A stretch of DNA of 11,804 bases from an uncultured bacterium (GTDB lineage Bacteria > Patescibacteriota > Minisyncoccia > Phycocordibacterales > UBA9973). Within the stretch, counting starts at the first letter, position 1; each line of letters begins with the position of its first letter. The position numbers were made by a program, and so were the translations under genes. The notes beneath the pieces are model-generated. The model saw only the letters and a list, made by a program, of their open reading frames with translations. It was not told the DNA's origin and ran no database searches. The stretch covers positions 1 to 11,804 of the forward strand of contig CAITEG010000020.1 in assembly GCA_903891365.1 (NCBI GenBank), in the 5' to 3' direction. Below are positions 1 to 6,373 of this stretch, piece by piece.

Positions 1-1975
1 GCAAGTCTTTAACTTTCTTTTGAGGGAGACTTACATTAATCTCTATCCCACGCTCAAAACCAAGTTCACTATTATCTTCTTCGTCTTCTTCTTCCTCCAT
101 ATCTTCTTCGGATACTTTCTCGTCATTTTTCTTTGGCTTCTTATGCTCCATAGTTATAGAAAGGAATGCCCCACCCCCTCCGAACATAAGAGCAAAAAAT
201 TCTTGGAATTGTTTATTTATCTTCTCGACTCCCGTTTTGAATTCTTTATCTAAAGTTTCTTTCAATTCTTGTATAAGTATTCGAAGAGAGTCTATACTCT
301 TATTCAAATCTTCAAGTTCGCGTCCAAGGAATACATCACGTTCCATAGTATCGTCGTACTCTTTCATTATCTCTGAGGAATTCCCTGCTCCAGCGTCTTC
401 AAGCTTTATCTTTATGCGCTCAATCTTACGACGAATTTCTTCTTGAGAACTTCTTACTATCTCTTCTTCTACTTTCATTTGAGAAAAAGCCAGTACCTCT
501 CTACCGATAAGCACACCTCCTTCTGCTAATTCCATTTCAAAAGCATTCTTGATAGTGGCGAGCTTTTCCTCCTGGAAAGCAAGTGAGTGAGTATCAGAAG
601 TTACAATGTTACGCTCTCTCAAGAGCTCATAATGCATACGCTCATTATCACGAAGAATAGACTCGCCTTCTTTCTCTTTCTCTTTCAGTTCATTTATTAT
701 ATTTAAAATACTTTCCTCTTCTTCTCTTACTTCTTTTATTTGAGCAATGATATTTTCTTTCTCTTTGCCCATCTCTAAATATTCAATATTCTCTTCTAAT
801 TTTGGTTTTTCTATTTCACTTCCACTTGAATTATGTAAGAAAGAACCAAGCTTTTCTTTGATGCTTTGAAGTACATTTTTAACCCCTTCCATATCTTCAA
901 ATAAAATAGCTTCATCTATCTTACTTTCCAATTCTTCCATTAAAGACTTCCAATCAGACTCTTTAATTATACGCTCCTTCACTTCTGGTATACGAGCAAA
1001 TTGTCTCTCTATTCCTTCTATGATTCCTTCCAAGCGTCCCTCTGAACGAGCAAGAGTATCTCTCTTACTACGAAGCTGATAGAGTTCATTCTCTTTCTCT
1101 TTTATTTGTTTAGCATTTTCACTCTCTCCCTGTTCTGTGTTCTTCAAACTCTCTGCCTGACTTATCTTTTCATCTAAAGACAAAGCTTTTTTTTCAAGCT
1201 CCTCACGTAATGAAGAAAGACTCTTACCTTCTTCATTTATATAAGTAGCTTCTCTACTAAAATAAGTCTGGTACAAAGAACGTAATTCTTCGCGCATACT
1301 ACGAGCTTTCTCTACTTTCTCTACTTGTTTCTTGAGGAAACTTAAGTGTGGAGCTATCTCACGACGAAGAGCCTGTACTTCTTTCATATTCAAAATTGTT
1401 TTCTCAAGCTTCCTTTCGGATTCTTTTATACGATACTGATAGATTTTAAGACCTAAAGCATCTTCTATCATACTTCGGCGATCTTTGTTTGAAGCATTAA
1501 GAACTCTATCGGCTTCTCCCTGAGAAATAATATGATGGCCTGAGCTTCCGATATTAACCGAAGCCAGTAAGTCTATAACATCCTTAAGCCTAACTTCAGT
1601 TCCATTGATACTGTATTTATTCGCTCCATCAGCATAAACTTCACGCCCGATAGAGACTTCATCATAATCAAGAGAGACACCTACCCCACTATTTGTAAAT
1701 GAGAAAATTTTATTACTATTATCAAAAGTTATAATTACACCGGCTCTATTTGAAGATGGTATCATCTTTGATCCTTTAAAAATAAGATCAACCCCACCCT
1801 TTCCACGAAGAGACTTCATGGACTGTTCACCGAGTACAAAGCGTATAGCTTCTACTATGTTTGATTTACCAGATCCATTTGGACCAACGATACAAGTTAT
1901 AGGTGTAGAAAAAGACAGAGGGCTTTTCTTCCCAAATGATTTGAAACCAATTAGTTCTATAGATTTAAGTGTCAT
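1..1975 (-). CDS. smc: Short SMC-family chromosome-organising ATPase, 3' end cut by window edge
   Basis: An ABC-type ATPase of the SMC family, expected to compact and segregate the chromosome. The 658 visible residues open with MTLKSIELIGFKSFGKK. Walker A is GPNGSGKS (31-38) and the Q-loop is ISQGEADRVL around Gln152. A coiled coil runs from about 165 to 570. It is followed by the SMC C-head lead-in (a KEYDD segment, FFALMFGGGG near 593-602, then GIEI). The window ends just before the expected ABC signature LSGGE and Walker B, so the break is the window edge. About 100 residues are probably missing, giving roughly 750 in all against about 1,150-1,200 for canonical SMC. No hinge domain is recognisable; a short helical segment (330-390) lies at the coil midpoint. 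An acidic insert occupies about 617-642. ATG directly follows the rnc TAA stop, which fits translational coupling. Family assignment is firm; function as a full condensin is inferred. Confidence 0.93.
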   Translation of the reverse strand, partial: MTLKSIELIGFKSFGKKSPLSFSTPITCIVGPNGSGKSNIVEAIRFVLGEQSMKSLRGKGGVDLIFKGSKMIPSSNRAGVIITFDNSNKIFSFTNSGVGVSLDYDEVSIGREVYADGANKYSINGTEVRLKDVIDLLASVNIGSSGHHIISQGEADRVLNASNKDRRSMIEDALGLKIYQYRIKESERKLEKTILNMKEVQALRREIAPHLSFLKKQVEKVEKARSMREELRSLYQTYFSREATYINEEGKSLSSLREELEKKALSLDEKISQAESLKNTEQGESENAKQIKEKENELYQLRSKRDTLARSEGRLEGIIEGIERQFARIPEVKERIIKESDWKSLMEELESKIDEAILFEDMEGVKNVLQSIKEKLGSFLHNSSGSEIEKPKLEENIEYLEMGKEKENIIAQIKEVREEEESILNIINELKEKEKEGESILRDNERMHYELLRERNIVTSDTHSLAFQEEKLATIKNAFEMELAEGGVLIGREVLAFSQMKVEEEIVRSSQEEIRRKIERIKIKLEDAGAGNSSEIMKEYDDTMERDVFLGRELEDLNKSIDSLRILIQELKETLDKEFKTGVEKINKQFQEFFALMFGGGGAFLSITMEHKKPKKNDEKVSEEDMEEEEDEEDNSELGFERGIEINVSLPQKKVKDL

Positions 1976-2671
1976 TTAGTCTAACCACTCTTTAGCTTCT
2001 AATGCATGCCTTGCTGCAGATTGTTCAGCTTCTTGTTTACTATGCCCTTTACCTTCAGCAATTTTATCTACTCCAAAAAAGATACCGACAGTGAAGTGCT
2101 TGTCATGATCAGGTCCTACTTCACTTATAACTTTATATGAAGGAGTAATATTTAAATATTCTTGAGATTTTTCTTGAACCAAACTTTTTGCATCACGCCA
2201 CAACTTCTGCTTTACTATCTCATCTATCTTTCCAAAAAGAGAATCCGCAATAAAGTCACGTGCAACATCATAGCCTTGGTCTAAGTAGACAGCTCCTACA
2301 TAAGCTTCATAAGTATTAGCAAGGATATAGCTGCGGGCTTTACCTATATCTTTAGCTTCTCCTTTTGAGAGAAGAAGATAATCATTCATACCTAAAGAAA
2401 GTGCAACTTCGCCAATGATAACAGCATTTACAAGGGCTGATCTATAAGCTGTAAGCTCACCTTCATCTCTATCTGTGTATTTATTATATAGATAATCAGT
2501 GACGACAAGCTCAAGGACAGCATCACCTAAGAACTCCAATCTTTCATTGTGAGAAAGTTTAGTTCCACTACTTTCGTTGATATATGAACGGTGAATAAAA
2601 GCCTGTTCTAAAAGCTTCTTATCTTTGAAGATTATATTTGTCTTTTTTTCAAATAATGAAAAATCAATCAT
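1976..2671 (-). CDS. rnc: Ribonuclease III
   Basis: Double-strand-specific endoribonuclease that processes rRNA precursors and structured mRNAs in the cytoplasm. The 231 residues match the family's usual length. The N-terminal catalytic domain carries the signature HNERLEFLGDAVLEL with metal-binding Glu43, Glu46 and Asp50. The second acidic cluster reads ILANTYEAYVGAVYLD, with Glu122 at the essential position and Asn119 where E. coli has Asp114. A C-terminal dsRNA-binding domain spans about 158-229 (VQEKSQEYLN ... GKGHSKQEAEQSAARHAL). The gene starts 6 nt after the nusB-NUDIX stop and its TAA stop touches the smc ATG, so nusB, rnc and smc are probably co-transcribed. There is no clear Shine-Dalgarno sequence; the gap before ATG is TTTTTT. 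Confidence 0.97.
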   Translation of the reverse strand: MIDFSLFEKKTNIIFKDKKLLEQAFIHRSYINESSGTKLSHNERLEFLGDAVLELVVTDYLYNKYTDRDEGELTAYRSALVNAVIIGEVALSLGMNDYLLLSKGEAKDIGKARSYILANTYEAYVGAVYLDQGYDVARDFIADSLFGKIDEIVKQKLWRDAKSLVQEKSQEYLNITPSYKVISEVGPDHDKHFTVGIFFGVDKIAEGKGHSKQEAEQSAARHALEAKEWLD

Positions 2672-2677
2672 AAAAAA

Positions 2678-3583
2678 TTATTCTTTCGTTAAAATCTCTA
2701 CGGCCTTTGTGAGAAGAGGGACCATGTTGTCATACATTTTTAGACTTGCTACTTCTTCCATTTTAAACCATTTAGCATCATCAAGTCCTCCACTACCCTT
2801 TTCGAGTACGAGATCCTGGTAATCTGTTTCTCCTAAGAAGAAGACAACTTGTTTGCGGATTTTACCATCTTCTGGGTGTGTAGCAATATACTCACTTCTG
2901 CCAAGCATTTCTTTAATCTTTATGTCTACACCCATTTCTTCCTTGATCTCACGGACTGCACCTTGCTCTTCATTCTCACCTTCTTCAATACTTCCTTTAG
3001 ATAAAGTCCAGTAGCCAAAGACGTCATGAACAAAAGCAAAATAAATTTGGTTTTCGTGTTTTGCATATACAACAGCTCCGGCCTTCTTCTCTATAGGAAA
3101 TTTTGCTGGATCTGTCTCAAAGTGTTTATGCTTTTTATGTAGACTTACATCGTCCTTACCTGGTTCACCTATCTCTTTATAGACACCACCTAAAACACCG
3201 TTTACGAAACGACTAGAATTCTCTCCTCCGAAACTTTTAGCAAGTTCGATGGCTTCATTGATAGCAACTTTTGGAGGAACTTGTTCTCGATCACCAAAAA
3301 GCAATTCATAAAGTCCTAAGCGAAGAATATTCCTATCTATAGCAGAGATTTTATCGATGGGCCAGTCAGGAGCTGCTTTCTCTATAATCTCATCGATGAT
3401 AGCTTTCTTCTTAGTAACACCTAAAAATAACTCACTCATAAAATGTGAGTCGTCGAGTCCTGGTCCAAATTCTTCAATATTGCGTGCGAGCATGTCGGCA
3501 AGAGTTGTATCTTTCTCAACAGCAAAATCCCACTCAAAGAGTGTCTGAAGAACAATTGAACGTGAAAGGTGCCTGTTTGCCAT
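2678..3583 (-). CDS. nusB: NusB transcription antitermination factor fused to a NUDIX hydrolase domain
   Basis: The N-terminal half (about 1-140) is NusB, the RNA-binding factor that with NusE/S10 joins the rRNA antitermination complex. It shows the N-terminal NRHLSRSIVLQTLFEWDF, the central IDRNILRLGLYELL and the C-terminal INEAIELAKSF...SSRFVNGVLGGVYKEIG. After a charged linker (about 141-162), residues 163-300 form a NUDIX domain with a complete box, G-x5-E-x7-REIKEEMGV, at 197-219. It is preceded by GYWTLSKGSIEEGE, resembling the WxLPKGxxExGE pattern of Ap4A- or nucleotide-cleaving enzymes. The substrate cannot be read from sequence. NusB alone is usually about 130-160 residues; this protein has 301 with no break between halves. 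It lies 64 nt downstream of rpmF and 6 nt before rnc. ATG at 3583 begins directly on the NusB fold. No Shine-Dalgarno sequence is seen. Confidence 0.93.
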   Translation of the reverse strand: MANRHLSRSIVLQTLFEWDFAVEKDTTLADMLARNIEEFGPGLDDSHFMSELFLGVTKKKAIIDEIIEKAAPDWPIDKISAIDRNILRLGLYELLFGDREQVPPKVAINEAIELAKSFGGENSSRFVNGVLGGVYKEIGEPGKDDVSLHKKHKHFETDPAKFPIEKKAGAVVYAKHENQIYFAFVHDVFGYWTLSKGSIEEGENEEQGAVREIKEEMGVDIKIKEMLGRSEYIATHPEDGKIRKQVVFFLGETDYQDLVLEKGSGGLDDAKWFKMEEVASLKMYDNMVPLLTKAVEILTKE

Positions 3584-3603
3584 AATTTATATGAAAAATA
3601 GAA

Positions 3604-3640
3604 TCTTGAAATCTTTCATTTTTATAGAAAAATTTCAAGA
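3604..3640 (-). terminator. Hairpin between rpmF and nusB, possible weak terminator or attenuator
   Basis: TCTTGAAAT (3604-3612) is the inverse complement of ATTTCAAGA (3632-3640). A further 4-bp inner pairing (3614-3617 with 3627-3630) follows a mismatch. Read on the minus strand, the hairpin is followed by TTCTATTTTT, so it could end or attenuate transcription after rpmF. The stem is AT-rich and the T-run is interrupted. It could instead be an RNA-processing site for the downstream rnc product. No convincing separate promoter for nusB is visible in this 64-nt gap. Confidence 0.45.
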
Positions 3641-3647
3641 GCCGATT

Positions 3648-3860
3648 TTATTTAGCTGCTTTTTTAGCTTGTTTCTTTTCAACTTTCTTAACCACATCTA
3701 CTACTCTACGGCCACGATAAAAACCACAGTTTTTGCAAACAGTGTGAGTCTCCTTTGGTTTTGCGCAATTAGCACAAGCCCCAAAAGTCTTTGCTTTTAA
3801 AGCGTGATGTGAACGACGATTCCCTGTGTGGGCTCGTGTATGTCTCATTCGTATTACCAT
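3648..3860 (-). CDS. rpmF: 50S ribosomal protein L32 (zinc-binding form)
   Basis: Small structural protein of the large ribosomal subunit, 70 residues. It begins MVIRMRHTRAHTGNRRSHHA, followed by LKAKTFGACANC. The start and the RRSHHAL core match L32 as seen in Patescibacteria. Two CxxC pairs (Cys29/Cys32 and Cys42/Cys45) form the zinc ribbon, so this is the zinc-requiring version. The C-terminus is rich in Lys and Ala (KKVEKKQAKKAAK). The frame stays open upstream to 3950, but that would add 30 unrelated residues running back through a terminator hairpin and into the neighbouring gene. ATG at 3860 is therefore chosen. A -10 box lies only 7 nt before this ATG, so the mRNA is probably leaderless. 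It is the first gene of the rpmF-nusB-rnc-smc cluster. Confidence 0.93.
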   Translation of the reverse strand: MVIRMRHTRAHTGNRRSHHALKAKTFGACANCAKPKETHTVCKNCGFYRGRRVVDVVKKVEKKQAKKAAK

Positions 3861-3867
3861 ATAAGAT

Positions 3868-3895
3868 AGTATACCGATTTTCGTCAAAAATGCAA
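3868..3895 (-). promoter_or_regulatory. Probable rpmF promoter giving a leaderless transcript
   Basis: On the minus strand a -10 box TATACT (3873-3868, one mismatch to TATAAT) lies 16 nt after a poor -35 candidate TTGCAT (3895-3890). Only 7 nt separate the -10 box from the rpmF ATG at 3860. The predicted transcription start therefore falls at or next to the start codon. A better -35-like TTGACG (3887-3882) is only 8 nt from the -10 and is judged too close. Confidence 0.5.
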
Positions 3896-3900
3896 ATGAA

Positions 3901-3933
3901 AAGCCCGAAATCATATGAGTATATCTCGGGCTT
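3901..3933 (-). terminator. Terminator of the minus-strand NUDIX-like gene
   Basis: An 8-bp stem, AAGCCCGA (3901-3908) with TCGGGCTT (3926-3933), is extended by an inner ATAT/ATAT pairing around the loop. In the minus-strand direction it is followed by TTTTCATTTGCATTTTT. The stop codon of the upstream gene (3934-3932) lies at the foot of the stem. It separates this gene from the rpmF promoter immediately downstream. Confidence 0.65.
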
Positions 3934-4474
3934 ATCTTTGTTTTCTCCATCCATCACTAAAAGCTTGGTAATGCTTCTCGAACAAATTGTCACGAAGCAA
4001 ACTGCTTTTTATAAAAAACGGAGTCGAGGTTTCTTCCTCTTCTTCACCAAAATCAAGTGAATACTGTAGAAAATCCACAATTTCTTTTTTATACCGGTAA
4101 AAGTATTTCTTGTGCATTTTCTTCCCGCCGGAATTATCTGGCACAGAAACCATGTTGTAGAATTCTAGAGAAGTAGCATCTATTTTAACACGTACTTCTT
4201 CTTTAAATTCTCTAACCGCAGTTCTTTTGGGATTTTCGTATTCATTACTAGTCTCAACATTCTCTTGTAAGTGAAAAGAAGAATTATAAGGGACAACCAA
4301 GTGATAGTCTTCGTTTATAGACCTAATCTTAAATATCACGAAGGCTGAGTGTCTACCATTTTTAGAAGTACCTCCAGGAAAACGAATACTATCAAATCCT
4401 CTTAATCTTAAGAATTCAATATGTTTATCTAGCTCCTCTTGGTATCTAAAAAGTCTCAATCTTGCCATTTTCAT
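3932..4474 (-). CDS. Divergent NUDIX-like protein
   Basis: A 180-residue protein with no signal peptide or membrane segment. Residues 84-98 (RTAVREFKEEVRVKI) look like the second half of a NUDIX box, with Arg88, Glu89, Glu92 and Glu93 at the metal-binding positions. The first half (G-x5-E) is not recognisable, and the usual Gly after the EE pair is Arg95. The preceding HSAFVIFKIR...YHLVVPY would be the first NUDIX strands. A C-terminal stretch, FGEEEEETSTPFF (142-154), is acidic. The substrate and even enzymatic activity are uncertain. ATG at 4474 is preferred over the in-frame ATG at 4468 because an AAGGAG Shine-Dalgarno sequence (4487-4482) sits 7 nt before it. The gene has its own promoter and terminator, so it is a single transcription unit divergent from thrS. 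Confidence 0.75.
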   Translation of the reverse strand: MKMARLRLFRYQEELDKHIEFLRLRGFDSIRFPGGTSKNGRHSAFVIFKIRSINEDYHLVVPYNSSFHLQENVETSNEYENPKRTAVREFKEEVRVKIDATSLEFYNMVSVPDNSGGKKMHKKYFYRYKKEIVDFLQYSLDFGEEEEETSTPFFIKSSLLRDNLFEKHYQAFSDGWRKQR

Positions 4475-4477
4475 TAA

Positions 4478-4492
4478 CCCTCTCCTTAAGGG
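4478..4492 (-). promoter_or_regulatory. Ribosome binding site displayed in a small hairpin loop
   Basis: The minus strand reads CCCTTAAGGAGAGGG. CCCTT can pair with GAGGG, leaving AAGGA of the Shine-Dalgarno sequence in the loop, 7 nt before the ATG at 4474. This is the clearest ribosome binding site in the window and decides the start of the NUDIX-like gene. The hairpin is short and may be accidental. A 12-nt palindrome CTTTCTAGAAAG lies just upstream at 4493-4504. Confidence 0.55.
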
Positions 4493-4528
4493 CTTTCTAG
4501 AAAGTTTTGATCTTTATTTCAGTACAAC

Positions 4529-4555
4529 AATATAACATATCTATACATTTGTCAA
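4529..4555 (-). promoter_or_regulatory. Promoter of the NUDIX-like gene
   Basis: On the minus strand a perfect -35 TTGACA (4555-4550) is followed after 15 nt by TATATT (4534-4529). TG stands one base before the -10 box (an extended -10, TGTTATATT). The spacer is shorter than the usual 17. The predicted start near 4522 gives a leader of about 48 nt that includes the Shine-Dalgarno sequence. Confidence 0.6.
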
Positions 4556-4567
4556 TGATATCTCTAA

Positions 4568-4596
4568 ATTACAAAATATAGGTTTTGTGCTATTAT
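4568..4596 (+). promoter_or_regulatory. Promoter of thrS, extended -10, leaderless transcript predicted
   Basis: ATTACA (4568-4573, four of six matches to TTGACA) is followed after 17 nt by TATTAT (4591-4596). TG at 4588-4589 makes an extended -10 (TGCTATTAT). Only 6 nt separate the -10 box from the thrS ATG at 4603. Transcription should therefore start at or beside the A of ATG, leaving no room for a Shine-Dalgarno sequence. Confidence 0.6.
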
Positions 4597-4602
4597 GAAA
4601 AT

Positions 4603-6348
4603 ATGGAAAATACAGATAAATTAATGCATTTACGCCACTCTCTCGCCCATCTATTGGGTGCTTCTATCTTGGAGCTCTACCCAGGGTCACAGATAACTTT
4701 GGGACCAGCAGTAGACAATGGCTTTTATTATGATGTAGATATTAATGGCAAAGTTACTGATACTGACTTAGAAAAAATAGAGAATAAGATGAAAGAACTT
4801 CTAAAGACTTGGAGCTCATTCGAAAAGAAAACCTTAACCAAAGATGAAGCTTTAAAAATGTTTAAAGGCAACACATACAAAGAAGAACTTATAAATGGTA
4901 TTGCAGAAAAAGGAGAAGAAATCACTATCTATATATCAGGTGACTTCTCTGATCTCTGTCGTGGAGGACACATAGAAAACATGAAAGATGTAAAAGACGG
5001 ATCTTGGAAACTCGAGCGCATAGCTGGAGCTTATTGGCGTGGAGATGAGAAAAATAAAATGCTTACACGTATTTACGGACTTGCTTTTCCAACCAAAGCT
5101 GAACTTGATGCATATATTCTTCAACAAGAAGAAGCCAAGAAGAGAGACCATCGCAAGCTAGGTGCTGAACTCAAGCTCTTCACTATTTCCCCTCTTATCG
5201 GCTCAGGACTTCCGCTTATGCAACCAAAAGGAATGATTGTAAGAAAAGAGATTGAAGATTTCCTCTGGAGTTTGCATCAAGATAAAGGATATGACCGTGT
5301 CTGGACTCCACATATAGCAAAGAAGGAACTTTATGAGACATCGGGTCATGCGGCCAAGTTCGGAGAAGAACTCTTTCGTGTAAAAGGTGGTGATGAAGAA
5401 TTTTATATGAAGCCGATGAACTGCCCTCACCACATGCAGATATTCTCCGACAATCAATTCTCTTACCGTGATATGCCGGTGCGTTACTTTGAACCAGCAA
5501 CAGTTTATCGTTATGAAAAAGCTGGACAACTTTCAGGACTTACACGTGTCCGTGCTATCACTCAAGATGATGGCCACTTATTCTGCCGAGTCTCTCAAAT
5601 AGGTGTTGAAGTAAGTACTATAGTTTCTATCATCAAATCTTTCTACACAACTATGGGTATGATGGAAGGATACTGGGTTAGACTTTCAACTCGTGGAGAT
5701 GACAAGAGTAAATACTTAGGAAGTGATGATGTCTGGGAAAAAGCAGAGACAGCTCTTGAAATCGCTGCCAAGGAAAATGATTTAAATTATAAAATAGGAA
5801 GAGATGAAGCTGCTTTCTACGGACCAAAACTCGACTTTATGTTTAAAGATGCTATCGGACGCGAATGGCAACTTGCAACAATCCAATGCGACTTTAACCT
5901 TCCTGAAAGATTTGAACTCAAATTCGTAAATGAAAAAGGGGAAGAAGAAAGACCTGTCGTTATCCACCGTGCTATCTCTGGATCCCTTGAAAGATTCATG
6001 GGTGTTATGATAGAGCACTTTGCTGGAGCATTCCCCCTCTGGCTTTCACCTGTCCAAGTCACAGTCTTGCCTATATCAGAGCACCAAAAAGAATACGCTG
6101 ATACTATATACCAAACACTTAAGACTTCTGGTATAAGAGTAGAACTTGATGACTCAAATGAATCACTGGGTAAAAGAATTAGAAAAGCCAAGATGAGTAA
6201 AGTTCCTTATGTAATAGTCATTGGAGATAAAGAAAAAGAAGCGGGAGTGATAACCGTTGAAGGACGTACAGAAAAACTGGAGGCAATAAAAGTAGAATCT
6301 TTCCTAGAAAGACTCGAAAAAGAAATTAAAGAAAGAACACTAAATTAG
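4603..6348 (+). CDS. thrS: Threonine--tRNA ligase lacking the TGS domain
   Basis: Class II synthetase that charges tRNA-Thr in the cytoplasm, 581 residues against about 640 in E. coli. The N-terminal TGS domain is absent and the protein begins directly with the editing domain. That domain has HxxxH (His12, His16 in RHSLAHLLGA) and CxxxH (Cys119, His123 in DLCRGGH), so it should still hydrolyse Ser-tRNA-Thr. The catalytic core shows motif 2 (VYRYEKAGQLSGLTRVRAIT), zinc ligands Cys274 (MNCPHH), His325 (QDDGH) and His455 (VIHRAISGSLERF), and motif 3 Arg464. The anticodon-binding domain spans about 480-575 (VPYVIVIGDKEKEAG). A TTG at 4585 extends the frame by six codons but lies inside the promoter, so ATG 4603 is chosen. 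The gene is monocistronic and convergent with gyrB. Confidence 0.96.
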   Translation: MENTDKLMHLRHSLAHLLGASILELYPGSQITLGPAVDNGFYYDVDINGKVTDTDLEKIENKMKELLKTWSSFEKKTLTKDEALKMFKGNTYKEELINGIAEKGEEITIYISGDFSDLCRGGHIENMKDVKDGSWKLERIAGAYWRGDEKNKMLTRIYGLAFPTKAELDAYILQQEEAKKRDHRKLGAELKLFTISPLIGSGLPLMQPKGMIVRKEIEDFLWSLHQDKGYDRVWTPHIAKKELYETSGHAAKFGEELFRVKGGDEEFYMKPMNCPHHMQIFSDNQFSYRDMPVRYFEPATVYRYEKAGQLSGLTRVRAITQDDGHLFCRVSQIGVEVSTIVSIIKSFYTTMGMMEGYWVRLSTRGDDKSKYLGSDDVWEKAETALEIAAKENDLNYKIGRDEAAFYGPKLDFMFKDAIGREWQLATIQCDFNLPERFELKFVNEKGEEERPVVIHRAISGSLERFMGVMIEHFAGAFPLWLSPVQVTVLPISEHQKEYADTIYQTLKTSGIRVELDDSNESLGKRIRKAKMSKVPYVIVIGDKEKEAGVITVEGRTEKLEAIKVESFLERLEKEIKERTLN

Positions 6349-6373
6349 TTTTTAGTGAAAAGTGACTAGTTTC

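Noticed and set aside
20..446. Plus-strand frames of 77 and 69 codons opposite smc
   Set aside because: They are reverse complements of the Glu/Lys-rich smc C-terminal region, look like low-complexity Phe/Ser protein, and have no ribosome binding site. The opposite frame is a clear SMC.
3882..3887. TTGACG as the -35 box of rpmF
   Set aside because: It is only 8 nt from the TATACT -10 box, too close for a sigma-70-type promoter.
3861..3950. N-terminal extension of L32 to 3950
   Set aside because: It would translate the promoter and terminator hairpin and overlap the upstream gene. L32 of this type begins at MVIRMRH.
3769..3993. 74-codon minus-strand frame across the rpmF/NUDIX junction
   Set aside because: It overlaps two well-supported genes and a terminator in another frame and resembles nothing.
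4585..4602. TTG start adding six codons to thrS
   Set aside because: It overlaps the extended -10 promoter and adds no ThrRS homology; ATG 4603 fits better.
5203..6191. Several minus-strand frames of 78-124 codons opposite thrS
   Set aside because: They mirror the highly conserved ThrRS coding sequence and show no protein features of their own.
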